Positions 29,369 through 39,898 of a stretch of 64,000 nt of DNA are shown in pieces; position 1 is the stretch's first letter; every line of letters starts with the position of its first letter. Source of the stretch: JBNJGB01 sp051747385 (GTDB taxonomy: Bacteria; Myxococcota_A; UBA9042; PHBI01; JACKFB01). The notes under the pieces were generated by a model. It was given only the letters and a program-made list of their open reading frames with translations, was not told where the DNA came from and made no database searches. The DNA is taken from NCBI GenBank assembly GCA_051747385.1, contig JBNJGB010000026.1, positions 34,032 through 98,031 of the forward strand. The letters are read 5' to 3'. The translations under genes and the position numbers were made by a program.

Positions 29369-30388
29369 CTACGAGCCCTTGCGCTCCACGATGCCCCGCT
29401 CCCTGTCGTAGACGATGCCCTCGTGCGGCACCGGGCCGGCGTCGACGTAGTTGGAGCGGAGCTTGCGGCCGAGGATCTCCTCGGCGCGGCGGCCCATCTC
29501 GATCATGGCGTGGAGGTCGACGCCGGTGTCCACGCCGATCTCCTCGAACAGCCCCACCAGGTCCTCGGTGCAGGTGTTGCCCGTGAAGCCGTGGTGGTAC
29601 TCCGCGGCGCCCGTGCGGGGCTGGCCGCCGATGCCGCCGATGGAGGAGTCGAACAGGGTGAAGCCCATCTCCAGGGCCCTGAGCGAGTTCGCCACGCCCC
29701 AGCCGCGCGTGTCGTGGAAGTGCACCACGATGCGGTCCTGCTCGAAGCGATCGTCGGCGAGCACGCGCTCGTAGAAGCGACCGACCTGGACCGGGTTCGC
29801 GGAGCCGGTGGTGTCCCCGAAGCCCAGGTAGTCCACGCCCAGCCCCTCCCACCAGCGGCCCATGTCCAGGACCTGCTCCACGGGCACGTCCCCGCAGATG
29901 GGGCAGCCGAAGGAGGTCAGCACCCAGCCGAACACCGCGTGGCCCGACGCCTTCGCGGCCCGGACCATCTCCTCGATGCGGCGCTTGTTGGTGGCGCGAT
30001 CCATGCCCACGTTGGCCTGGTTGTGCTCGTCCGTCGACGAGATGACCATGGCGATCTCGTCGACGCCGTAGCCCGCCTCCTTCGACGCGATGGCGCGCTC
30101 CACCGCCTTCATGTTGGTGCAGATCCCCCGGTAGTCGACGCCGGGGCGCCGCGGGATGCGCCGCAGGACGTCCTCGGCGTCCGCGAACTGCGGCAGGTAC
30201 TTCGGGTGCGCGAAGCTGGTCGCCTCGATCTTCGGGAACCCCGCCTCCACCATGCGGGTGATCATCTCCACCTTCTCGTCGGTGGGGACGACGCGTGGCT
30301 CGTTCTGCAGTCCGTCGCGCGCCCAGCACTCGCCCATGACGACGCGCTGGGGCAAGTCGACGCGGTGGAGTCCGATCCTCTCGCCCAT
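29369..30388 (-). CDS. HMG-CoA lyase-like pyruvate carboxyltransferase-fold enzyme
   Basis: The 339-residue enzyme belongs to the DRE-TIM metallolyase family. It shows ARDGLQNE near residue 23 (catalytic Arg-Asp), FPKIEATSFAHPKYLPQFADAEDV near residue 50, GDTTGSANP near residue 200, and VVHFHDTRGWGVANSLRALEMG near residue 222, where the HxH metal ligands occur. GNTCTEDLV near residue 280 holds the active-site cysteine typical of hydroxymethylglutaryl-CoA lyase. It could split HMG-CoA to acetoacetate and acetyl-CoA in leucine breakdown. It has GGAGG upstream. No other leucine-catabolic genes are adjacent, so related acyl-CoA lyases remain possible. Confidence 0.82.
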   Translation of the reverse strand: MGERIGLHRVDLPQRVVMGECWARDGLQNEPRVVPTDEKVEMITRMVEAGFPKIEATSFAHPKYLPQFADAEDVLRRIPRRPGVDYRGICTNMKAVERAIASKEAGYGVDEIAMVISSTDEHNQANVGMDRATNKRRIEEMVRAAKASGHAVFGWVLTSFGCPICGDVPVEQVLDMGRWWEGLGVDYLGFGDTTGSANPVQVGRFYERVLADDRFEQDRIVVHFHDTRGWGVANSLRALEMGFTLFDSSIGGIGGQPRTGAAEYHHGFTGNTCTEDLVGLFEEIGVDTGVDLHAMIEMGRRAEEILGRKLRSNYVDAGPVPHEGIVYDRERGIVERKGS

Positions 30389-30674
30389 TCACATCCTCCA
30401 AGCCGCACTCGAGGGGCGCGGCGCCCCTCGCTTGTAGCAGCGGAGCCCGGTCGCTCAAAGCGCAACCGGTCCCCGGGGGCTACTCCGACAGCGGCGGGGT
30501 CTCCAGGGAGGCGTATGGATCGATGAGGCGAGCCACCCCCGAGCTCAGCCCGGTCATGGGCCTACCTCGGAGCCAGGGGGTCCCCACTGCAAACGGAAGG
30601 ATGCCCCGTGGCGCAGCGGACCCGCAAGCCGTGGCGGGCCGGCGGCTGCAGCCGACCCCGCCAGCGGGTTTGGC
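30389..30674. other. Intergenic region without recognised content
   Basis: These 286 bases lie between two minus-strand genes. I find no convincing frame, promoter or repeat beyond scattered GC-rich words. Confidence 0.5.
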
Positions 30675-30968
30675 TCACTCCCCGGACACCGCCTCGCAGT
30701 CCGCGGGCTCCCAGGCCGTCTTGTCGTCCTCGCAGCCCCAGTCGGACAGCCGGGCCTCCAGGGCCATGAAGCCGTCCGAGTAGCCCTGCGCGGCCGCGCA
30801 CTCGGCCTGGCACGTGGCCTCGTGCTCCGCGTCGCAGGCCACGCAGACCGTCGCGCAGTCGAAGCACGTCCCGTCGTAGTCGCCCGCTCCGTCGCCCCCG
30901 TCGTCGCAGCCGGGCGCCGCCGCCAGGGTCACCGCCAGGATCGCGAGCCCGCCGAACCACCGTCTCAT
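30675..30968 (-). CDS. Small cysteine-rich lipoprotein
   Basis: The 97-residue product has a lipoprotein signal (RRWFGGLAILAVTLAAAPGC) and a short domain of about 70 residues with eight further cysteines: TCFDCATVCVACDAEHEATCQAECA, then DWGCEDDK and DCEAVSGE. Such compact Cys-rich lipoproteins are common in Myxococcota and their role is unknown; metal binding or disulphide stabilisation is likely. ATG 30968 is chosen because AGGAG lies eight bases upstream and the signal begins there. It stands alone between the lyase and the ACP operon. Confidence 0.7.
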   Translation of the reverse strand: MRRWFGGLAILAVTLAAAPGCDDGGDGAGDYDGTCFDCATVCVACDAEHEATCQAECAAAQGYSDGFMALEARLSDWGCEDDKTAWEPADCEAVSGE

Positions 30969-31164
30969 CGCCTCGCTCCTCGCAATTCGAGCCGCAGCAG
31001 CGCGGCCGCGGAGCAACATCGCACGGTCCGTGCCACACATGCCTCGGAGGCCACGAAGCCCCTGCAGGGCGGCGATTCGGTCTCCTCGGCCCTCCGAAGG
31101 ACGGCAGCTGGAGGTGTCTACCTCGTATACACCCGCGACAGGCGCGTCGTGGAGGCTCGCGCGT

Positions 31165-31431
31165 TCAGGCCTCGCCGACTTCCGTCTCTCCGGAGCGCTG
31201 TCGCAGATAGTCCACGGTCGAGTCCAGGGTCCGCAGGCGGTCGTAGTCCTGCTCGGGGACCTCGACGCCGAGGCGATCCCGGAGATCCCGCAGAAGCTGC
31301 AGGAAGTCGACCGAGTCCAGGTCCACCTCGTCCCGGAGCGGGGCGTCGGGCTCCAGGGCCTCCACGTCCACCTCCGGAGCGACGTCGGACAGCGCCTCCA
31401 GGAACGCGGCGCGGATCTCGTCGCGGGTCAT
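31165..31431 (-). CDS. Acyl carrier protein
   Basis: This 88-residue acidic, helical protein has the phosphopantetheine attachment motif DLDSVDF with the acceptor Ser40, and the usual three-helix pattern ending DYDRLRTLDSTVDYLRQRS. It would carry acyl groups as thioesters. It is not next to fatty acid synthase genes. Instead its ATG overlaps the TGA of the E2 acyltransferase gene (ATGA), making it the last member of the five-gene acs-E1-E2 operon. Phosphopantetheinylation would need a transferase encoded elsewhere. Its role here, perhaps accepting acyl groups made by the dehydrogenase complex, is inference. Confidence 0.88.
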   Translation of the reverse strand: MTRDEIRAAFLEALSDVAPEVDVEALEPDAPLRDEVDLDSVDFLQLLRDLRDRLGVEVPEQDYDRLRTLDSTVDYLRQRSGETEVGEA

Positions 31432-32594
31432 CGGGACACCTCCAGTCCGTCGGGCTCCTGCAACAGGCGCGCGATGGTCGTGAGCAGGCGTCCGCCCTGG
31501 TGCCCGTCGCTGGCCCGGTGATCCGCAGCCAGGCTGGCCACGACCGCGGGGCACGGGACGACCTCGCCGTCGACGACACGCGGCCGCTCGGCGATGCGTC
31601 CGAACCCCACCAGCGCCACCTGGGGCGGGTAGATGACGCCCTGCACCGCGTCGCAGCCCTGGTCCCCCATGCTGCTGACGGTCACGGTCGCGTCCGTCAT
31701 CTCGGAGCCCTTCAGCTTGCCCCGCCGGGCCCGCCGGATGAGGTCCCACATCTCCTCCATGAGCGTGTCCAGCGGCTTGTCCGGCACGTCGTGGAGCGCC
31801 GGCGCGACCAGGCCGCCGCCGCGAAGCGAGATGGCCACGCCCACGTGGACGGCGTCGGACGGCTCGTAGCCGCCGTCGCGCCAGAACCCGTTGAAGCCCG
31901 GGCTCTCCCGCACGGCCAGGCCGGTCGCCTTGACCAGGAGCAGCGCGGGGAGCATCCGCTCGTCCACGGAGCGCCCCTCGTTGCGGGCCTCGAGCCACTC
32001 GACGGCGGCGCCCACGCCGATCTCGTGCGACAGGTAGTAGTGCGGGATCTCACGCTTGGAGCGGCTCATGGCCGCGGCGATGGCCTGGCGCATGCCCTCC
32101 ATGGGATCCCGCGGCGCGGCCTCCGCGCCACCCGCGGCGCGCTGCACGTCCTCCGCGGTCACGGCGCCGTCGGGGCCGGTCCCCTCCACGGAGGACGGGT
32201 CCACCCCCAGCTCCTCCGCGACCTTGCGCGCCCGCGGCGCGACCCGGCGACGCTCGGCCGGACCGCCCACTGGCTCTTCGGCGCCCTCCGCGGCCTCGCG
32301 CTCCGGCGCGGACGCCTCGGGCGACGGCGGCGCGCCGGGCTCCCGTCCGGCCGGCTCGCCCTCCCCCCGGATGATGGCGAGGGTGGTGCCGACGGGGACC
32401 TCCTGCCCCTCCTCGACGACCAGGGCCTCCACGACCCCGCTCTCGAAGACCTCCACGTCGATGGCGCCCTTGTGGGTCTCCACCGTGGCCACCACGTCAC
32501 CCCTGGAGACCTCGTCCCCCGGCGACACCTTCCACTCGATCAGCGTCCCGGCGACCATGTCGGCGCCGAGCGACGGCATCTTGAACTCACCCAT
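31428..32594 (-). CDS. Dihydrolipoamide acyltransferase (E2) of a 2-oxoacid dehydrogenase complex
   Basis: The 388-residue core protein has one lipoyl domain (lipoylated Lys42 in VETHKGAID), then an acidic linker. The E3-binding domain follows at about residues 115-150 (APRARKVAEELGVDPSSVEGTG), and then the catalytic acyltransferase domain. The active-site motif is intact near the C-terminus (ADHRASDG, His and Asp). It transfers the acyl group from E1 to CoA. The start codon overlaps the end of the E1-beta gene by eight bases. No dihydrolipoamide dehydrogenase gene is in the operon, so E3 must be shared with another complex. The acyl group is not determinable. Confidence 0.9.
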   Translation of the reverse strand: MGEFKMPSLGADMVAGTLIEWKVSPGDEVSRGDVVATVETHKGAIDVEVFESGVVEALVVEEGQEVPVGTTLAIIRGEGEPAGREPGAPPSPEASAPEREAAEGAEEPVGGPAERRRVAPRARKVAEELGVDPSSVEGTGPDGAVTAEDVQRAAGGAEAAPRDPMEGMRQAIAAAMSRSKREIPHYYLSHEIGVGAAVEWLEARNEGRSVDERMLPALLLVKATGLAVRESPGFNGFWRDGGYEPSDAVHVGVAISLRGGGLVAPALHDVPDKPLDTLMEEMWDLIRRARRGKLKGSEMTDATVTVSSMGDQGCDAVQGVIYPPQVALVGFGRIAERPRVVDGEVVPCPAVVASLAADHRASDGHQGGRLLTTIARLLQEPDGLEVSR

Positions 32595-33603
32595 CGCTAC
32601 CCACCACCTTCCTGGCCGCGGCCACGATTCCGGGCACCTGCGGGAGCGCGGCCTCCTCCAGGTGCCTGGCGTACGGCACGGGCACCTCGGCGGAGCACAC
32701 GCGCGCCACCGGCGCGTCCAGCTCGTAGAAGGCCCCCTCCGTGATGCGGGCCATCACCTCCGCCGACAGGCTGCCGCTCCGCCAGCCCTCGTCCACCACC
32801 ACGACCCGGTGCGTCCGGCGGACCGACTCGAGGATGGCCTCCTCGTCCAGGGGACGCAGCGAACGCAGGTCGAGGACCTCGGCCGACACGCCCTCCTCGC
32901 CGAGGCGATCGGCCGCCTCCAGGCACTTCGACAGGGTGCCGCCGTACGTGATCAGGGAGACGTCCGTGCCGGCCCGCCGCACCCTGGCCCGGTCGATGTC
33001 CACCGGCTCCGGGGGCTCCGGAAGCTCCGCCCGGAGTGCCTGATAGAGCACCGCGTGCTCGAAGATGAGCACCGGGTTGGGGTCCTCCAGCGCCGGCCAG
33101 AGCATCCCCCGCGCGTCCTCCACGGTCCCGGGCGCCAGGATGCGGATGCCAGGGATGTGCGAGAACCACCCCTCCAGGCTGTGGGAGTGCTGGGCCGCGA
33201 GCTGTCGCCCCCCGCCCGTCGCCAGGCGGATCACCAGGGGGATCGAGAACTGGCCCCCCGACATGTGGCGCAGGGTCGCGGCGTTGTTGAGGATCTGGTC
33301 CAGGGCCAGCAGGCAGAAGTTGACCGTCATCACCTCGACGATGGGCCGCATCCCGCCCAGCGCCGCCCCGATGCCCGCGCCGACGAAGGCCGACTCCGAC
33401 AGGGGCGTGTCCCGGACCCGGTCGGGCCCGAACGCGTCGAGGAACCCCAGGGAGACGCCATAGGTCCCGCCATAGCGGCCCACGTCCTCTCCCATGAGGA
33501 AGACGCGATCGTCGCGCTCCAGGGCCTCGAGGACCGCCTCGCGCACGGCGTCCCGATAGGACACGACGCGCGGGCCCTCGTCTCCGGTCGTCTCCGCGGT
33601 CAT
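32587..33603 (-). CDS. 2-Oxoacid dehydrogenase E1 component, beta subunit
   Basis: The 338-residue subunit pairs with E1-alpha in the thiamine-diphosphate-dependent decarboxylase. Visible are the N-terminal YRDAVREAVLEALERDDRVFLMGEDVG, ETPLSE-like DTPLSESAFVGAGIGAALGG, and GGGRQLAAQHSHSLEGWFSHIPG. The C-terminal domain (transketolase C-type) contains DLRSLRPLDEEAILESV and VVVDEGWRSGS. Length and order match pyruvate and acetoin dehydrogenase beta subunits. Its ATG overlaps the E1-alpha stop (ATGA) and its end overlaps the E2 start. Confidence 0.9.
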   Translation of the reverse strand: MTAETTGDEGPRVVSYRDAVREAVLEALERDDRVFLMGEDVGRYGGTYGVSLGFLDAFGPDRVRDTPLSESAFVGAGIGAALGGMRPIVEVMTVNFCLLALDQILNNAATLRHMSGGQFSIPLVIRLATGGGRQLAAQHSHSLEGWFSHIPGIRILAPGTVEDARGMLWPALEDPNPVLIFEHAVLYQALRAELPEPPEPVDIDRARVRRAGTDVSLITYGGTLSKCLEAADRLGEEGVSAEVLDLRSLRPLDEEAILESVRRTHRVVVVDEGWRSGSLSAEVMARITEGAFYELDAPVARVCSAEVPVPYARHLEEAALPQVPGIVAAARKVVGSDG

Positions 33604-34600
33604 GACGGCACCTCCCCGGCATACACGTCCCGCATCAGGTCCTCGACGGGCTCGAGGTGCCCCGCCTCGGCGAACGCCACGGCCCGCTCCACCTCCGCGG
33701 AGACCCGCTCCTCGATGGCCGCCACGTCGTCGTCGGTCAGCATGGCGGCATCCCGGAGGCGGCGCATCCAGGTGACGATGGGACCCTTGTCCTTCCAGCC
33801 CTCCACCTCCGCCTTGTCGCGGTAGCGCTCCGGATCGAACATCGAGTGGGCGCGGAAGCGATAGGTCCGGGCCTCCAGGAAGTAGGGCGCGCCCGTCGTC
33901 CGGACCTGCTCGAGGGCCTCCCGCGCCGCGGCCTCCACGGCGCCCACGTCCATGCCGTCCACGGGCGCCGCGTCCACCTTGTAGCTCCGGGCGTGGACCG
34001 TCAGGTCGATCTCCGCCTCGGAGCGCTCGATGTGCGTGCCCATGGCGTAGAGGTTGTTCTCGCACAGGAACAGCACGGGAAGCTGCCAGATGGAGGCCAA
34101 GTTCATGGACTCGTGGAACTCGCCCTCCGCCGCGGCCCCCTCGCCGAAGAAGGCCACGGTGACGTGGTCCCGGCCGGCCATCTTGTCGGCCAGGGCGAGG
34201 CCGACGGCGATGGGCAGCCCGCCGCCCACGATGGCGTAGCCGCCGTAGAAGCGGTGCTCCGCGCTGAACAGGTGCATGGACCCTCCGCGGCCCCGGCTGC
34301 ACCCTTCCTCCACGCCGAACATCTCGGCCATGATGGCCTCGGCGGAGATGCCCCGGAGCAGCGCGTGTGCGTGCTCCCGGTAGGTGGCCACCACCCGGTC
34401 GTCGGTGAGGACGCTCTCCATGACGCCCGTGGCGACGGCCTCCTCGCCGATGTACAGGTGCATGAAGCCGCGGATGCGCCCCTTGCTGTACTCCTCGACG
34501 CACCGCTCCTCGAAGCGGCGAACCCGGAGCATCTGCTCCAGGAGGTGGAGGGCGTGTTCACGGTCCACGTTCCGGACGTCCGGAGGGTCGGGGGTCGGGA

Positions 34601-34604
<4 letters not shown>
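33600..34604 (-). CDS. 2-Oxoacid dehydrogenase E1 component, alpha subunit
   Basis: The 334-residue subunit binds thiamine diphosphate through the GDG-type motif FFGEGAAAEGEFHES ending in CENN. Other landmarks are FMHLYIGEEAVATG, the SRGRGGSMHL loop near residue 105, and the phosphorylation-loop-like RFRAHSMFDPERYRDKAEVEGW. Length fits the PdhA/AcoA branch of two-subunit E1 enzymes; pyruvate, branched-chain oxoacids or acetoin are all possible substrates. The ATG at 34604 overlaps the acetyl-CoA synthetase stop. Long open frames upstream on this strand are shadows of the genes at 36.7-39.2 kb. Confidence 0.9.
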
Positions 34605-36379
<1,775 letters not shown>

Positions 36380-36713
36380 GACGCCATCCTGTGCAGGGAG
36401 TGGGAGACGGCGCAGCAACCCGCGTGCCAGCCCCGTCCGGCGCAGTCCCGCCGTCCTCCGCCGGCGCACGTGTGGCGTGCGCCACACGCCGTGTGTGGAA
36501 TCCGCACCACCGGGGGCGTCGCCGGGCGGCTGGCCTCGTGCCCTTGCCTGGAAGATCGGCTCCCGCCGGGATATCCGCTGCGCGGGCGGGGACGCCCCCG
36601 GTCCCAGGCGCCGATCGCAGCATCCGCCGCCGCCGAGGACGCCGGCGCCCCGGCAGGGGGGAGCGAGGCGGGGACGCGGTCTGGCGCGGCGCGTGCATCA
36701 CGTCCGGGCGCCC
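36380..36713. other. Divergent control region between acs operon and MMPL gene
   Basis: No gene is supported in these 334 bases. They hold an 18-bp palindrome (36470-36487), a partly overlapping CACACG-CCGTGTGTG repeat, and a REP-like hairpin related to that at 28425 (about 36580-36611). I could not find good -10/-35 boxes on either strand. Confidence 0.5.
36470..36487. promoter_or_regulatory. Palindromic operator candidate (GTGTGGCG-TG-CGCCACAC)
   Basis: Two perfect 8-bp arms are separated by TG. It lies 91 bases upstream of the acs start and 226 bases upstream of the MMPL start. A dimeric repressor of fatty-acid or acetate metabolism (TetR or GntR type) would fit, but none is encoded nearby. 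Confidence 0.5.
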
Positions 36714-39200
36714 ATGACACCACACGAGCGACTCCTGCGGGAGATGGAGCGCCGCGGCCGGACGCACCGCCTGGTCATACGCGGCGTCGGCGTCCTCGTC
36801 CGTCATCCGTGGGCCGCCACGGCGGTGCTCGTGCTGGCGACGATCGGGGCGTTCCTCTACGGCCGGGGCATCGAGGTGCGGAGCGACATCGAGGCGCTCT
36901 TCCCGGATGACGCGCCGTCCGTCGTCCGCGCCCGCCGCGCCCGGCGCATCCTGGGGAACCGCTCCGAGCTGATCGTGCTGGTGGGCAGCCCGGATCGCGA
37001 CCTGAACCGCCGCGTGGCCTCGGAGATCGCCGAGGGCCTCCGGGATCACCCCGAGACGATCCATCGCGTGGAGGACCGGCGGGACATGTCGTTCTTCGAG
37101 CGGAACGCGCTGCTCTACCTGGGAGTCGAGGACCTGGAGAAGCTGCGGCAGGAGGTCATCGACGCCATCGCGGAGGAGGTGCGCAAGGACCTCCGGGACG
37201 ACTTCGAGTTCGAGCTCGACGACGAGGCCACCCGCGAGTCCGGGCCGGCCGCGGACGAGGCCTCGCGCCTGCCGAGCGAGGAGGAGCTCCGCGAGCGGTA
37301 CGCGGAGGACGTGGACCTCCGCGAGTGGGTGGAGACCCCCGACGGCGAAGTGGTCGCGGTGAAGGCGTATCCCACCTTCGAGCCCACCGAGGCGGATCGC
37401 ACGCGGGCGCTGATGGGGCTCGTGGACCGCGTGATCGCCGATGTCCGGGCGCGACACCCGGACGCGGACCTGGAGACGGCCGTGGAGGGCGACTACGTGG
37501 GCCTGACCGAGGCGGTGGACCAGGTCGCGCGGGAGGGTCTCCGGGCCTTCCTCGCCGCCCTCGCCGGGGTGGCCCTGATGCTGGTCCTGTACTTCCGGCG
37601 GCTGCGCGCCGTGGTGGTCACGCTGGCGGCGCTCGTCGTGGGGACGGTCTGGACCCTGGCCTTCGCCCGGCTCGCCCTCGGGAGCCTGAACGTGATCACG
37701 GCGTCCATCTTCTCGGTGGTGGTCGGCCTGGGCGTCGACTTCGTCGTCCACGCCACGAGCCGCACGGACGAAGAGCTGGCCGCCGGTCACCCCCTGCAGG
37801 TCGGCATCCCGGTCGCCCTCGCCCGGCTGCTCGGCGCCATGGTCTGGGCCGCCGTGTGCGCCACCGCGACGTTCTTCTCCCTCGTGGTCTTCGAGTTCCA
37901 CGGCTTCAGCCAGTTCGGCCTCATCGCCGGGATCGGCGGGCTCCTCTGCCTGGGCGGCGCCTACGTCGTGATGCCGCCCCTCGAGGCCGCCATCGCCCGC
38001 GTCTTCCCCCGCCGCCGCGGCCCGGTCGTCCGGTCCGCCCCGGCGCCGGAGCACGAAGCCCGCCCCCTGCCCCGCTGGGTGGGCGTCGTGACGCTCGGGG
38101 CCTTCGCCGGGCTCGTCCTGGGCTCGGCCCTGGTGCTGCCGGAGCTGGACTTCGACGCGGACATGTCGCTCATCAAGGCGCGCGTGGAGCGGGAGGAGTC
38201 GACGCTGCGGTCGCGCTATCGCCACGAGGCGGAGACCCACACCACCAGCCCGGCGCTGATCATCACCTCCGGCCTCGAGGAGACGCGCGACGTCCACGAA
38301 CACCTCGCCGCCCGGGTCGACGACGAGCCCCTCCTCGACGGGGTGCTCTCCCTGACGACGTTCGTCCCCGAGCACCAGGCCCGGAAGATGCCGATTATCG
38401 AGGACACCCGCCGGCGCATCCGGCTGAAGCTCGGGCTCCTGGAGGGGCAGGCCCGGGAGGACGCGGAGCGCCTCCTGGAGCGCCTCGATCCGCGGCTCTT
38501 CGGCGCCGAGGCCCTCCCGGAGTGGCTGAAGACGCGCTTCCGGGACAGCCGCGGCCGGCTGGGGCGCTACGTGCTCATGTACGTCACGGGCCGGAAGAGC
38601 GACGCGGAGCACGTCCTGGCCATCCAGGACGCCCTGGGCACGATCCGGGTCGACGGCCGCGTCTACCACCCCACCGCGAGCTGGTTCATCCTGGGAGAGG
38701 CCTGGAGCATCGTGAAGCGCGAGGGGCCCCGGGCCGTGGCGCTCGCGAGCCTCGTCGTGCTGCTCCTCCTCATCGTCGATCTCCGCCGCCCGGCGGCGGT
38801 GGCGTCCGTCTTCGTCCCGCTCTGCGTGGGCTTCGTCGTCTTCATGGGCGTCCTGTCCGCCCTGGACGTCTCCCTGAACCTCTTCAACGTCATCGTGCTC
38901 CCCACGGTCTTCGGCATGGGCGTCGACACCTCCATCCACCTGGTCCACCGCCTGCGCGAGGGCGACGACTTCCGCCGCGTGCTCCACACCACGGGGCGCG
39001 CGGCCGCGGTGAGCGTGGCGACGGACGCGGTGGGCTTCGCCGCGCTCATGCTCACGACCAACGAGGGGCTCCGATCCGTCGGCCGCGTGGCCGTCATCGG
39101 GCTGCTCACCCTGTACGCGACCAGCGTCGCCCTCGTCGGCGCCTTCGTCGCCGTCGGCTGGTCCCCGTCCCCCACTCCCCGGACCCGGGAGGCCCCATGA
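36714..39200 (+). CDS. RND/MMPL-family lipid exporter (HpnN-like)
   Basis: The 828-residue inner-membrane protein has the two-fold layout of MMPL transporters: one helix (HPWAATAVLVLATIGAFLYG), a large periplasmic loop, then a five-helix block. After that the pattern repeats (second loop from about residue 470, last block after residue 660). Typical signatures are VVVGLGVDFVVHATSR near residue 335 and VFGMGVDTSIHLVHRLREG near residue 735. The product pairs with an MlaC-type lipid-binding protein through an ATGA overlap, as hopanoid-associated HpnN does with its Mla-like partner, so hopanoid or phospholipid movement to the outer membrane is likely. Substrate is unproven. Confidence 0.82.
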   Translation: MTPHERLLREMERRGRTHRLVIRGVGVLVRHPWAATAVLVLATIGAFLYGRGIEVRSDIEALFPDDAPSVVRARRARRILGNRSELIVLVGSPDRDLNRRVASEIAEGLRDHPETIHRVEDRRDMSFFERNALLYLGVEDLEKLRQEVIDAIAEEVRKDLRDDFEFELDDEATRESGPAADEASRLPSEEELRERYAEDVDLREWVETPDGEVVAVKAYPTFEPTEADRTRALMGLVDRVIADVRARHPDADLETAVEGDYVGLTEAVDQVAREGLRAFLAALAGVALMLVLYFRRLRAVVVTLAALVVGTVWTLAFARLALGSLNVITASIFSVVVGLGVDFVVHATSRTDEELAAGHPLQVGIPVALARLLGAMVWAAVCATATFFSLVVFEFHGFSQFGLIAGIGGLLCLGGAYVVMPPLEAAIARVFPRRRGPVVRSAPAPEHEARPLPRWVGVVTLGAFAGLVLGSALVLPELDFDADMSLIKARVEREESTLRSRYRHEAETHTTSPALIITSGLEETRDVHEHLAARVDDEPLLDGVLSLTTFVPEHQARKMPIIEDTRRRIRLKLGLLEGQAREDAERLLERLDPRLFGAEALPEWLKTRFRDSRGRLGRYVLMYVTGRKSDAEHVLAIQDALGTIRVDGRVYHPTASWFILGEAWSIVKREGPRAVALASLVVLLLLIVDLRRPAAVASVFVPLCVGFVVFMGVLSALDVSLNLFNVIVLPTVFGMGVDTSIHLVHRLREGDDFRRVLHTTGRAAAVSVATDAVGFAALMLTTNEGLRSVGRVAVIGLLTLYATSVALVGAFVAVGWSPSPTPRTREAP

Positions 39201-39841
39201 ACCGCACGCACCTGCTCCTGATGGCCGCAGCCCTCGCCGCCCCGATCGCCCTCGCCCCGCGTGCGGCGGCCGAGCCACCCTCGCCGGAGGGCGACCCCCG
39301 GGACATCATCGAGCGCAACTACGAGGTCATGCGCACCATGGCCCTGGAGGCGAAGGACCACGACGCCCTGACGGCGCGCGTCACCGGTGTCGTGGACGGC
39401 ATGGCCGACTGGAGGGCGTTTTCCGCCAAGACGCTCACCTGCCGGGTCTGGGACGAGCTCTCCGAGGAGCAGAAGGAGCGCTTCATCCGGGCCTACCGCG
39501 CCTTCATCGTCGACCGCTACGCGCGCCACTTCGAGCCCGGACTCCGCTTCGAGGTCACCTTCCGCGGACCCACGGAGTTCTCGGAGCTTCGCGACAGGGC
39601 CGAGGTGCGCACGACGGTCACGGTCCCCAGGGAGGACGGCCCGGACACGGGGGCCGACGTGGACTACCTCTTCGTGGCGACGAAGCAGGACGATCGCCTG
39701 GTGTGGAAGATCGAGGACATCGTCACGGACACGGTGTCCCGCGCGCTCACCTATCGCCCCCGGTTCGTGCGCATCTACCGCGAGCGCGGGTTCGACACCC
39801 TGGTCGAGGCCATCGAGCGGAACGTCCGCTCCGACGACTGA
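39197..39841 (+). CDS. MlaC/Ttg2D-family periplasmic lipid-binding protein
   Basis: The 214-residue product has a signal peptide (MNRTHLLLMAAALAAPIALAPRAAAE) and one MlaC-type domain: PRDIIERNYEVMRTMALE, FSAKTLTCRVWDELSEEQKERFIRAYRAFIVDRYARHF near residue 75, and DDRLVWKIEDIVTDTVSRALTYRPRF near residue 175. Members shuttle phospholipids or hopanoids between membranes. The ATG overlaps the stop of the MMPL gene, so the two probably act together. Length is typical. Confidence 0.85.
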   Translation: MNRTHLLLMAAALAAPIALAPRAAAEPPSPEGDPRDIIERNYEVMRTMALEAKDHDALTARVTGVVDGMADWRAFSAKTLTCRVWDELSEEQKERFIRAYRAFIVDRYARHFEPGLRFEVTFRGPTEFSELRDRAEVRTTVTVPREDGPDTGADVDYLFVATKQDDRLVWKIEDIVTDTVSRALTYRPRFVRIYRERGFDTLVEAIERNVRSDD

Positions 39842-39898
39842 TCCGACACAGCGGGGGCTGTGGTACATCACGGAGCCACCGACCGGAGGTGCAGCACC

